Positions 1-5,617 of a stretch of 6,438 nt of DNA are shown here, one piece after another. The notes under the pieces are model-generated. The model searched no databases. It was not told the DNA's origin and saw nothing but the letters and a program-made list of their open reading frames with translations. The DNA is from JALZDI01 sp965653225 (lineage in GTDB: Bacteria; Actinomycetota; Actinomycetes; Propionibacteriales; Nocardioidaceae). Where the stretch lies: positions 1 through 6,438 of the forward strand of contig CBFGZI010000173.1 of NCBI GenBank assembly GCA_965653225.1, read 5' to 3'. A program made the translations under genes and the position numbers. The first letter of the stretch is position 1, and every line of letters starts with the position of its first letter.

Positions 1-729
1 CTCACCGACCCCGCCGCGTGGGAGCGGTTCTACGGCGGGCAGCACGCCGGCGCCTGGCCGTACGGCCTGCCCGAGCTGCCCGGACAGCGTGCCCGGCTGC
101 ACGGCGCGAAACGCATCGCCGTGCCGGGCTGCTACCCGACCGTCGCCACGCTGACGCTGCTGCCGGCCGTGACCGCGGGACTGGTCGACGTCGACGACGT
201 GGTGGTCGTCGCGGCGTCCGGAGCCTCTGGCGCGGGCAAGGCGCCGAAGCCGCACCTGGTGGGGTCGGAGGTGATGGGCTCGGTCACCACCTACGGCGCG
301 GGTGGTGCGCACCGGCACACCCCCGAGATCGAGCAGAACCTCGCCCTGCTGGGCGACGGGGCCGACGTCCGGGTGTCGTTCACCCCGCTGCTGGTGCCGA
401 TGTCGCGGGGCATCCTGGCCACCTGCACCGCACCTATGCGTGACGGGGTGGGCGGCGCCGACGTGCGCGCGGCGTACGAGAAGGTGTGTGCCGACGAGCC
501 GTTCCTGCACCTGCTTCCCGAGGGCGTGTGGCCGCAGACCCAGGCGACCCTGGGCGCCAACACCGTGCACCTGCAGGCGGCCGCGGACGAGCGCGCCGGC
601 CGACTGGTCGCCGTCGGCGCCGAGGACAACCTGACCAAGGGCACCGCCGGCGGGGCCGTGCAGTCGATGAACATCGCACTCGGGCTCCCCGAGACCACCG
701 GCCTTCCCATGTTCGGCGTCGCCCCATGA
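1..729 (+). CDS. argC: N-acetyl-gamma-glutamyl-phosphate reductase, 3' part (5' end outside window)
   Basis: ArgC carries out the NADPH-dependent reduction of N-acetylglutamyl-5-phosphate to N-acetylglutamate 5-semialdehyde, the third step of cytoplasmic ornithine synthesis. The frame is open from base 1 to the TGA at 727-729, giving 242 residues of a family usually near 345, so about 100 N-terminal residues (the NADP-binding Rossmann part) are missing upstream. Visible landmarks are a YGLPELPG segment, the active-site motif PGCYPT with the catalytic Cys encoded at 130-132, an ASGASGAGK stretch, and the HRHTPEIEQ motif at 310-336, which contains the family's conserved catalytic histidine. A conserved LVPMSRGILATC segment follows. 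The protein ends in GLPMFGVAP, the usual type of ArgC C-terminus, so the end looks intact. An internal GTG at 121 is not a start, because ArgC-like sequence continues upstream of it. argJ follows after 106 bp. Confidence 0.97.
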   Translation, partial: LTDPAAWERFYGGQHAGAWPYGLPELPGQRARLHGAKRIAVPGCYPTVATLTLLPAVTAGLVDVDDVVVVAASGASGAGKAPKPHLVGSEVMGSVTTYGAGGAHRHTPEIEQNLALLGDGADVRVSFTPLLVPMSRGILATCTAPMRDGVGGADVRAAYEKVCADEPFLHLLPEGVWPQTQATLGANTVHLQAAADERAGRLVAVGAEDNLTKGTAGGAVQSMNIALGLPETTGLPMFGVAP

Positions 730-734
730 ACCTC

Positions 735-804
735 ACCCCACGAAAGCGCTCGCTTCGCTCACGTTTGCCACCCCACGAAAGCGCTCGGTTCGCTCACGCT
801 TCCG
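735..804. repeat. Tandem pair of 35-bp repeats with hairpin potential, argC-argJ spacer
   Basis: Two adjacent copies, 735-769 and 770-804, match at 31 of 35 positions by direct alignment. The shared core begins ACCCCACGAAAGCGCTCG and continues TTCGCTCACG. In each copy an AAGCG arm can pair with a CGYTT arm across a 13-base loop (copy 1: 744-748 with 762-766; copy 2: 779-783 with 797-801). The variable Y is T in copy 1 (a G:U pair) and C in copy 2 (a G:C pair), so pairing is kept in RNA. Copy 1 also allows a tighter hairpin at 741-757. The repeat lies just after the argC stop. There is no T-run, so it is not a classical intrinsic terminator. It may be a REP-like intergenic repeat or an mRNA stability or processing element; that is inference. 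Confidence 0.8.
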
Positions 805-810
805 CAGGGA

Positions 811-829
811 CCCCGACCTTCCGCGGGGG
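811..829 (+). promoter_or_regulatory. G-rich ribosome-binding region of argJ inside a short GC hairpin
   Basis: The only purine-rich stretch ahead of the argJ ATG at 836 is the GGGGG run at 825-829, six bases upstream. It is a weak Shine-Dalgarno site compared with those of argB, argD and argG. CCCCG at 811-815 can pair fully with CGGGG at 824-828 across an 8-base loop, which would bury this site. The GGGGGCCCC run at 825-833 offers an alternative pairing. Whether this matters for argJ expression is inference. Spacer folds of this kind arise easily in such GC-rich DNA. Confidence 0.35.
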
Positions 830-835
830 CCCCGA

Positions 836-1987
836 ATGAGCATCACCACTCCCGCCGGCTTCCGCGCGGCCGGGGTCACCGCCGGCCTCAAGCCCAGCGG
901 CAGGCCCGATATGGCGGTGATCGTCAACGACGGGCCCGTCCACGCGGCCGCCGGCGTGTTCACCCGCAACAGGTGCAAGGCCAACCCGGTGCTGTGGAGC
1001 GAGCAGGCGATCAAGGACGGCACCGTGCGTGCCGTCGTGGTCAACTCCGGCGGCGCGAACTGCTACACCGGCGCCGAGGGGTTCCAGAGCACGCACGCCA
1101 CCGCCGAGACCGTTGCCGAGGCGCTGGGCATCGGTGCGATCGACGTGCAGGTCGGGTCGACCGGCCTGATCGGCATGCTCAACGACCGTGACCAGGTGCT
1201 GGCCGGCGCGCGCGCCGCGGTCGAGGCACTGGTCGCTGACGGGGGAGCCGAGGCGGCGCAGGCCATCATGACCACCGACACGGTCGCCAAGCAGGTGGCT
1301 GTCGGTGGTGACGGCTTCACGGTCGGCGGCATCGCCAAGGGCGCGGGGATGCTCGCGCCCGGGCTGGCCACCATGCTCGTCTACCTGACGACCGACGCCG
1401 ACGTCGACGCGGACACCTGTGACCGCGCGCTGCGCGCGGCCACGCGGGTGACGTTCGACCGGCTCGACTCCGACGGGTGCATGTCCACCAACGACACCGT
1501 GCTGCTGCTGGCCAGCGGGGCCGCGGGCGTGCGGCCGGCGTACGACGACTTCGCCGAGGCGGTGCAGCAGGCCTGCCACGACCTCACCATGAAGATGCTC
1601 GGCGACGCCGAGGGCGCCGACCACGACATCGCGATCGAGGTCCGCAACGCAGCCTCGGAGGACGAGGCGGTCGACGTCGCCCGCGCGGTCGCGCGCAGCA
1701 ACCTGTTCAAGTGCGCGGTGTTCGGTCGCGACCCCAACTGGGGCCGGATCCTCGCCGCCGTCGGCACGACCGACGCGGCCTTCGACCCGACCGACCTCGA
1801 CGTCGCGCTGAACGGCGTGTGGGTCTGCCGCAACAGCGGTATCGGCGAGCCGCCCGATCGCGTCGACCTGACGAGTCGCTGGGTCGACGTGACCGTGGAC
1901 CTCAAGGCTGGAGACGCGGCTGCGACCGTGTGGACCAACGACCTGACGCACGCCTACGTGCACGAGAACTCCGCCTACTCCACCTGA
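836..1987 (+). CDS. argJ: Glutamate N-acetyltransferase / ornithine acetyltransferase
   Basis: ArgJ moves the acetyl group from N-acetylornithine to glutamate, releasing ornithine and regenerating N-acetylglutamate, so the pathway runs as a cycle. Some family members also use acetyl-CoA. The 383-residue product is normal length. The oxyanion-hole Thr-Gly is in GSTGLIG (T109-G110). A TTDT segment follows, then the self-cleavage region KGAGMLAPGLATML. T179 in its Ala-Thr pair is the expected nucleophile: the precursor cuts itself before this Thr to give alpha and beta chains. The beta chain includes DSDGCMSTNDT and FGRDPNWGRI, and ends in ENSAYST, the conserved C-terminus that contributes to the active site. 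Start ATG 836 fits the family N-terminus (TTPAGFRAAGVTAGLK). Monofunctional versus bifunctional activity cannot be read from the sequence. argB follows after 27 bp. Confidence 0.97.
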   Translation: MSITTPAGFRAAGVTAGLKPSGRPDMAVIVNDGPVHAAAGVFTRNRCKANPVLWSEQAIKDGTVRAVVVNSGGANCYTGAEGFQSTHATAETVAEALGIGAIDVQVGSTGLIGMLNDRDQVLAGARAAVEALVADGGAEAAQAIMTTDTVAKQVAVGGDGFTVGGIAKGAGMLAPGLATMLVYLTTDADVDADTCDRALRAATRVTFDRLDSDGCMSTNDTVLLLASGAAGVRPAYDDFAEAVQQACHDLTMKMLGDAEGADHDIAIEVRNAASEDEAVDVARAVARSNLFKCAVFGRDPNWGRILAAVGTTDAAFDPTDLDVALNGVWVCRNSGIGEPPDRVDLTSRWVDVTVDLKAGDAAATVWTNDLTHAYVHENSAYST

Positions 1988-2002
1988 CATGCAGATCACC
2001 GT

Positions 2003-2008
2003 GAAGGA
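2003..2008 (+). promoter_or_regulatory. Ribosome binding site of argB
   Basis: GAAGGA lies six bases before the ATG at 2015, in the 27-bp argJ-argB gap. It supports this start over any internal one. It also shows that argB has its own initiation signal, although it is surely cotranscribed with argJ. Confidence 0.7.
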
Positions 2009-2014
2009 CCGGAC

Positions 2015-2917
2015 ATGAGCCGCGACCGGCAGGCCGCCCTGGCCAAGGCAGCGACCCTCACCGAGGCGCTGCCCTGGCTGGAACGGCTGCACGACCGCAC
2101 CGTCGTGATCAAGTACGGCGGCAACGCCATGGTCGACGACGACCTGCGGCTCGCGTTCGCCAAGGACATCGTGTTCCTGCGCTACGCGGGCCTACGGCCC
2201 GTCGTGGTGCACGGCGGCGGACCGCAGATCTCGCACATGCTGCGGCGACTGGACATCCAGAGCGAGTTCAAGGGCGGCCTGCGGGTCACCACGGCCGAGG
2301 CCATGGACGTCGTCCGCATGGTGCTGGTCGGCCAGGTCGGACGCGAGCTCGTCGGCCTCCTCAACCAGCACGGACCGCTGGCAGTCGGACTGTCGGGGGA
2401 GGACGCCGGCCTGTTCACCGCCGAGCGCACCGGCGCCGTCGTCGACGGCGAGACGGTCGACCTCGGGCTCGTCGGCGACGTGGTGGGCGTACGCCCCGAG
2501 GCCGTGCTCGACCTGATCGAGGCAGGGCGCATCCCGGTCGTCTCAGGCGTCGCGCCCGACGAGTCCGGCCAGGTGCACAACGTCAACGCCGACACCGCAG
2601 CATCCTCGCTGGCCGTCGCGTTGGGCGCGGAGAAGCTCGTCGTGCTGACCGACGTCGAGGGGTTGTACGCAGACTGGCCGGCCAGCGACGAGGTCGTCTC
2701 GGAGATCCGCGCCAAGGAGCTGGAGGAGATGCTGCCCGACCTGTCCGCGGGCATGATCCCGAAGATGCAGGCCTGCCTGCGCGCCGTACGCGGGGGTGTG
2801 GCGCGTGCGCACGTGCTCGACGGCCGGGTGCCGCACGCGTTGCTGCTCGAGGTGTTCACCGACGACGGGATCGGCACCATGGTGCTTCCCGACACCGAAC
2901 CGGAGGAGGACCGATGA
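2015..2917 (+). CDS. argB: Acetylglutamate kinase, probably arginine-inhibited type
   Basis: ArgB phosphorylates the gamma-carboxylate of N-acetylglutamate with ATP and is the usual feedback-control point when the pathway is cyclic (ArgJ type). The 300-residue protein shows the amino acid kinase fold landmarks: VIKYGGNAM with K33, the HGGGPQ loop (H66-Q71), SGEDAGLFTAERTG, HNVNADTAA with N191 and D193, LTDVEGLYAD, and GMIPKMQA with K250. About 30 residues precede the first beta strand. In arginine-sensitive hexameric enzymes such an N-terminal helix joins dimers. The C-terminal VPHALLLEVFTDDGIGT resembles the arginine-site signature of those enzymes, so feedback inhibition is likely; this is inference from family knowledge. 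The stop overlaps the argD start in ATGA (2914-2917). Confidence 0.97.
   Translation: MSRDRQAALAKAATLTEALPWLERLHDRTVVIKYGGNAMVDDDLRLAFAKDIVFLRYAGLRPVVVHGGGPQISHMLRRLDIQSEFKGGLRVTTAEAMDVVRMVLVGQVGRELVGLLNQHGPLAVGLSGEDAGLFTAERTGAVVDGETVDLGLVGDVVGVRPEAVLDLIEAGRIPVVSGVAPDESGQVHNVNADTAASSLAVALGAEKLVVLTDVEGLYADWPASDEVVSEIRAKELEEMLPDLSAGMIPKMQACLRAVRGGVARAHVLDGRVPHALLLEVFTDDGIGTMVLPDTEPEEDR
2902..2910 (+). promoter_or_regulatory. Ribosome binding site of argD inside the end of argB
   Basis: GGAGGAGGA ends three bases before the ATG at 2914, so its upstream GGAGG lies at ordinary spacing. It fixes the argD start at the ATGA overlap and suggests strong reinitiation by ribosomes finishing argB. Confidence 0.75.
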
Positions 2918-4110
2918 GCGTCTCCACCACGTCCGACACGGTGACCGCGTGGCAGGACCGCTACGCCCACGTACACATGAACACCTTCGGCACCCCGCGC
3001 ACGACTCTGGTGCGCGGTGAGGGCTGCTACGTGTGGGACGCCGACGGCAACCGCTACCTCGACCTGCTGGCCGGTATCGCGGTCAACGCGCTCGGCCACG
3101 CGCACCCCGACGTCGTGCAGGCGGTGACGACGCAGCTGTCCGAGCTCGGCCACGTGTCCAACTTCTTCACCACGCCCGCGCAGGTGCAGCTGTGCGAACG
3201 GCTGCTGCAGCTGCTCGGCGCCGACGGCCGGGTGTTCCTGACCAGCTCGGGCACCGAGGCCAACGAGGCGGCGTTCAAGCTGGCCCGCCGCACCGGACGC
3301 ACCAAGATGGTCGCGGCCACCGGCGGTTTCCACGGGCGCACCATGGGCTCGCTGGCGCTGACGTCCAAGGCGGCCTACCGCGAGCCGTTCGAGCCGCTGC
3401 CGGGCGAGGTCGTGTTCGTCGAGTACGGCGACGCCGACGCGCTGCGCGCCGCCGTCGACGACGACACCGCGGCCGTGGTGCTGGAGCCGGTGCAGGGCGA
3501 GGCCGGCGCCGTCGTGCCTCCGACCGGCTACCTGACCGCTGCCCGAGAGGCCACCTCGCGGCACGGCGCGCTGCTGTGGTTCGACGAGGTGCAGTCGGGC
3601 GTCGGGCGCACCGGACGGTGGTTCGCCCACCAGGCGGAGGATGCGGTGCCCGACGTGGTGACGCTCGCCAAGGGGCTCGGCGGCGGCATCCCGGTCGGCG
3701 CGACCATCGCCGTCGGCGAAGCGGGCGGCCTGTTCGGCCCCGGCAACCACGGCACCACCTTCGGCGGCAACCCGGTGTCGGCGGCGGCCGCGCTGGCGAC
3801 CCTGCGCGTGATCGAGCGCGACGGCCTGCTGTCCAACGCCGCCGAGGTCGGCCGGCGGCTGGCACAGGGCACCCGCGACCTCGAGCATGCCGCGGTCACG
3901 GACGTGCACGGAGCGGGGCTGCTCATCGGCGTCGACCTCGCGGGCGAGGTGGCGAAGCCTCTCACGCAGTCCGCGCAGACCGCCGGTTTCATCGTCAACG
4001 ACTGCTCCCCGTCACGGGTCCGGCTGGCCCCTCCGCTCGTGCTCACACTCGACCAGGCAGACACTTGGCTCTCCGCCCTGCCCCCACTCCTGGACGAGGT
4101 GACCCGATGA
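2914..4110 (+). CDS. argD: Acetylornithine aminotransferase (PLP-dependent, class III)
   Basis: ArgD transfers the amino group of glutamate to N-acetylglutamate 5-semialdehyde, giving N2-acetylornithine. In many bacteria it also serves lysine/diaminopimelate synthesis as the N-succinyl-LL-DAP aminotransferase (DapC activity), which cannot be tested here. The 398-residue product is full length. Class III motifs occur in order: YLDLLAGIAVNALGHAHP near the N-terminus, the phosphate-binding loop SSGTEANEAA (S111-A120), FHGRTMGSLALT (H140), EPVQGEAG, WFDEVQSGVGRTG with the PLP-nitrogen-contacting D224, LAKGLGGGIPVGA with the Schiff-base K253, and GTTFGGNP with T282. The ATG overlaps the argB stop and has a strong Shine-Dalgarno site. 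The stop overlaps the argF ATG (4107-4110). No key residue is missing. Confidence 0.97.
   Translation: MSVSTTSDTVTAWQDRYAHVHMNTFGTPRTTLVRGEGCYVWDADGNRYLDLLAGIAVNALGHAHPDVVQAVTTQLSELGHVSNFFTTPAQVQLCERLLQLLGADGRVFLTSSGTEANEAAFKLARRTGRTKMVAATGGFHGRTMGSLALTSKAAYREPFEPLPGEVVFVEYGDADALRAAVDDDTAAVVLEPVQGEAGAVVPPTGYLTAAREATSRHGALLWFDEVQSGVGRTGRWFAHQAEDAVPDVVTLAKGLGGGIPVGATIAVGEAGGLFGPGNHGTTFGGNPVSAAAALATLRVIERDGLLSNAAEVGRRLAQGTRDLEHAAVTDVHGAGLLIGVDLAGEVAKPLTQSAQTAGFIVNDCSPSRVRLAPPLVLTLDQADTWLSALPPLLDEVTR
4096..4102 (+). promoter_or_regulatory. Ribosome binding site of argF inside the end of argD
   Basis: GAGGTGA, a close match to the 16S rRNA 3' end complement, lies four bases before the ATG at 4107. 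It supports the ATGA-overlap start for argF and independent loading of ribosomes at this junction. Confidence 0.6.
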
Positions 4111-5045
4111 TCCGGCACTTCCTGCGCGACGACGACCTGACTCCCCAGGAGCAGGCCGAGGTGCTCGAGCTCGCCGTACGGCTCAAGCACAACCGGTTCG
4201 GCGAGCAACCGCTCTCCGGGCCACGCGCGGTGGCCGTGCTGTTCGACAAGCCGACGCTGCGGACCCAGGTCTCCTTCAGCGCCGGCATCGCCGAGCTCGG
4301 AGGGCACCCGCTGGTGGTCGACGCCCGGCTGGCGCAGATCGGCGAACGCGAGTCCGTCGCCGACACCGCGCGCGTGCTCGGCCGCCAGGTGGCGGCGATC
4401 GTGTGGCGTACGCACGACCAGTCACGCATCGAGGAGATGGCGCGCTACGCCGGTGTCCCGGTCGTCAACGCGCTGACCGACCAGTTCCACCCGTGCCAGC
4501 TCCTCGCCGACCTCATGACGGTCCGTCAGCAGCGCGGTGGGCTCGCCGGCGTGAGCCTGGCCTACCTCGGCGACGGCGCAAACAACATGGCGCACTCCTA
4601 CCTGCTGGCCGGCGCCACCGCGGGAATGCACGTGCGCATCGGCAGCCCGGCCGACTACCGGCCGGCACAGAACGTGCTCAACCGGGCCACCGACGTGGCT
4701 TCGCACACCGGCGGCTCGGTCACCGTCACCGACGACCCCGTCGAGGCGGTCAAGGGCGCCGACGTGGTTGCCACCGACACCTGGGTGTCGATGGGTCAGG
4801 AAGACGAGAAGGAGGAACGCGAGAAGCCGTTCGTGCCGTACGCCGTCACCTCCGACCTGCTGAAGCACGCGGCCCACGACGCAGGCGTGCTGCACTGCCT
4901 GCCCGCCTACCGGGGCAAGGAGATCGCCGCGGACGTGCTCGACGGCCCGCAGGCGATGGTCTGGGACGAGGCGGAGAACCGGCTGCACGCGCAGAAGGCG
5001 CTGCTCGCGTGGCTGCTGCGGCAGACACCGGGGAACCGACGATGA
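4107..5045 (+). CDS. argF: Ornithine carbamoyltransferase (anabolic) with a variant carbamoyl-phosphate loop
   Basis: ArgF condenses carbamoyl phosphate with ornithine to make citrulline. The 312-residue product has the family's usual length and two-domain order. Landmarks are an N-terminal HFLRDDDLTPQEQ segment, the carbamoyl-phosphate loop FDKPTLRTQVSF (residues 46-57), VWRT, FHPCQLLADL with H128-Q131, LGDGANNMAHS, the ornithine-binding DTWVSMG (D224-G230), HCLPAYRG with C264, and WDEAENRLHAQKA at the end. The loop reads T50-L-R52-T53-Q54 where well-studied OTCases have S-T-R-T-R. The central Arg and Thr remain, while the first Ser and last Arg are replaced. All ornithine-side motifs are kept, including the DxWxSMG signature, so OTCase remains by far the best call over acetyl- or succinyl-ornithine transcarbamylases. 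The start is ATG 4107 within the argD stop. The TGA overlaps argR. Confidence 0.95.
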   Translation: MIRHFLRDDDLTPQEQAEVLELAVRLKHNRFGEQPLSGPRAVAVLFDKPTLRTQVSFSAGIAELGGHPLVVDARLAQIGERESVADTARVLGRQVAAIVWRTHDQSRIEEMARYAGVPVVNALTDQFHPCQLLADLMTVRQQRGGLAGVSLAYLGDGANNMAHSYLLAGATAGMHVRIGSPADYRPAQNVLNRATDVASHTGGSVTVTDDPVEAVKGADVVATDTWVSMGQEDEKEEREKPFVPYAVTSDLLKHAAHDAGVLHCLPAYRGKEIAADVLDGPQAMVWDEAENRLHAQKALLAWLLRQTPGNRR

Positions 5046-5617
5046 CCGCGATGATCCCGGCGACCAAGGCGGCCCGGCAGCAGCTGATCGTCGAGCTGCT
5101 CGGCCGGAACCCGGTGCGGTCGCAGCCGGAGCTGGCGACCCTGCTCGCCGAGGCCGGCGTCGCGGTCACCCAGGCCACGCTGTCGCGCGACCTGGTCGAG
5201 CTCGACGCGGTCAAGGTCCGCCATCCCGCAGGCGGCCTGGTCTACGCCGTACCCGCCGAGGGCGGCGACCGCAGCCCCCGGCCGGCCGTCGAGTCGGTCG
5301 CCGCAGAGGCACGGCTGGCCCGGCTGTGCGGAGAGCTGCTCGCCTCCGCCGAGGCCTCGGCCAACCTGGTGGTGCTGCGCACGCCACCGGGCGCCGCGCA
5401 GTTCTTCGCCTCGGCCATCGACCACGCCGAGCTCGGCGCCGTGCTCGGCACGATCGCGGGCGACGACACCGTGATGGTGATCGCCCGCGACCCCCGCGGG
5501 GGCACGGCGCTGGCGCAGCGCTTCCTCGCGATGGCGCAGTCGGCCCAGCTGTCGGCACAGCACCACACAGACGACGTATCCGCACCCATGCGGCAGCAGA
5601 GCAAGGAGAAACCATGA
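5042..5617 (+). CDS. argR: Arginine repressor with an extended C-terminal tail
   Basis: ArgR is an arginine-sensing DNA-binding protein, normally hexameric, that represses arg operons at ARG boxes. The 191-residue product has a winged-helix N-terminal domain (about residues 9-70) with the TQATLSRDL recognition segment (S48, R49). A linker (about 71-90) follows. The C-terminal oligomerisation and arginine-binding domain has LVVLRTPPGAAQFFASAID and GTIAGDDTVMVIARD, and D141-D142 are the arginine-contacting aspartates. Most ArgR proteins run 150-175 residues. Here roughly 20 polar, His/Gln/Ser/Lys-rich residues follow the last recognisable helix (LAQRFLAMAQ). The first ATG (5042) sits in the argF stop with GGGGAA six bases upstream; a second ATG at 5051 is further from that site and less likely. 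Its position inside the operon implies autoregulation with its targets. Confidence 0.95.
   Translation: MTAMIPATKAARQQLIVELLGRNPVRSQPELATLLAEAGVAVTQATLSRDLVELDAVKVRHPAGGLVYAVPAEGGDRSPRPAVESVAAEARLARLCGELLASAEASANLVVLRTPPGAAQFFASAIDHAELGAVLGTIAGDDTVMVIARDPRGGTALAQRFLAMAQSAQLSAQHHTDDVSAPMRQQSKEKP
5580..5593. promoter_or_regulatory. Perfect 5-bp inverted repeat just upstream of the argG ribosome binding site
   Basis: CCGCA at 5580-5584 is the exact reverse complement of TGCGG at 5589-5593, with a 4-base CCCA loop. It ends 9 bases before the argG Shine-Dalgarno site and lies in DNA encoding the apparently unconserved tail of ArgR. The surrounding 5560-5615 stretch is visibly less GC-rich than the rest of the window. 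It could be a small mRNA hairpin, an operator half-site, or chance. I could not match it to the ARG-box consensus. Confidence 0.25.
5603..5608 (+). promoter_or_regulatory. Ribosome binding site of argG inside the end of argR
   Basis: AAGGAG lies five bases before the ATG at 5614, a near-ideal Shine-Dalgarno sequence and spacing. It fixes the argG start at the ATGA overlap. Together with the repressor gene's weaker site, it suggests argG is translated more heavily than argR from the shared message. Confidence 0.8.

Noticed and set aside
805..835. Possible third partial copy of the 35-bp repeat (ACCCCGACC at 810-818)
   Set aside because: Only the C-run matches, and it is off the 35-bp period, so it is better explained by base composition.
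1989..2018. Nine-codon mini-ORF (MQITVKDRT) whose TGA overlaps the argB ATG, as a possible leader peptide
   Set aside because: It has no Shine-Dalgarno site, contains only one Arg, and has no attenuator-like structure. A reading frame this short ending at an ATGA is easily chance.
794..3909. Long open frames on the minus strand (794-2092, 432 codons; 2182-3909, 575 codons)
   Set aside because: They are antisense to argJ, argB and argD, have low-complexity Arg/Gly/Val/Ala-rich translations with no recognisable motif, and arise from high GC at third codon positions of the real genes.
4403..5041. Upstream extension of the argR reading frame
   Set aside because: It is an out-of-frame reading of argF with no family similarity. 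The ArgR domain begins just after the ATG at 5042.
3033..5045. Very long + strand frame that could be read as a 670-residue protein or an ArgD-ArgF fusion
   Set aside because: The part before 4107 is an out-of-frame shadow of argD with Arg-rich nonsense sequence. True ArgF similarity begins at the ATG at 4107.
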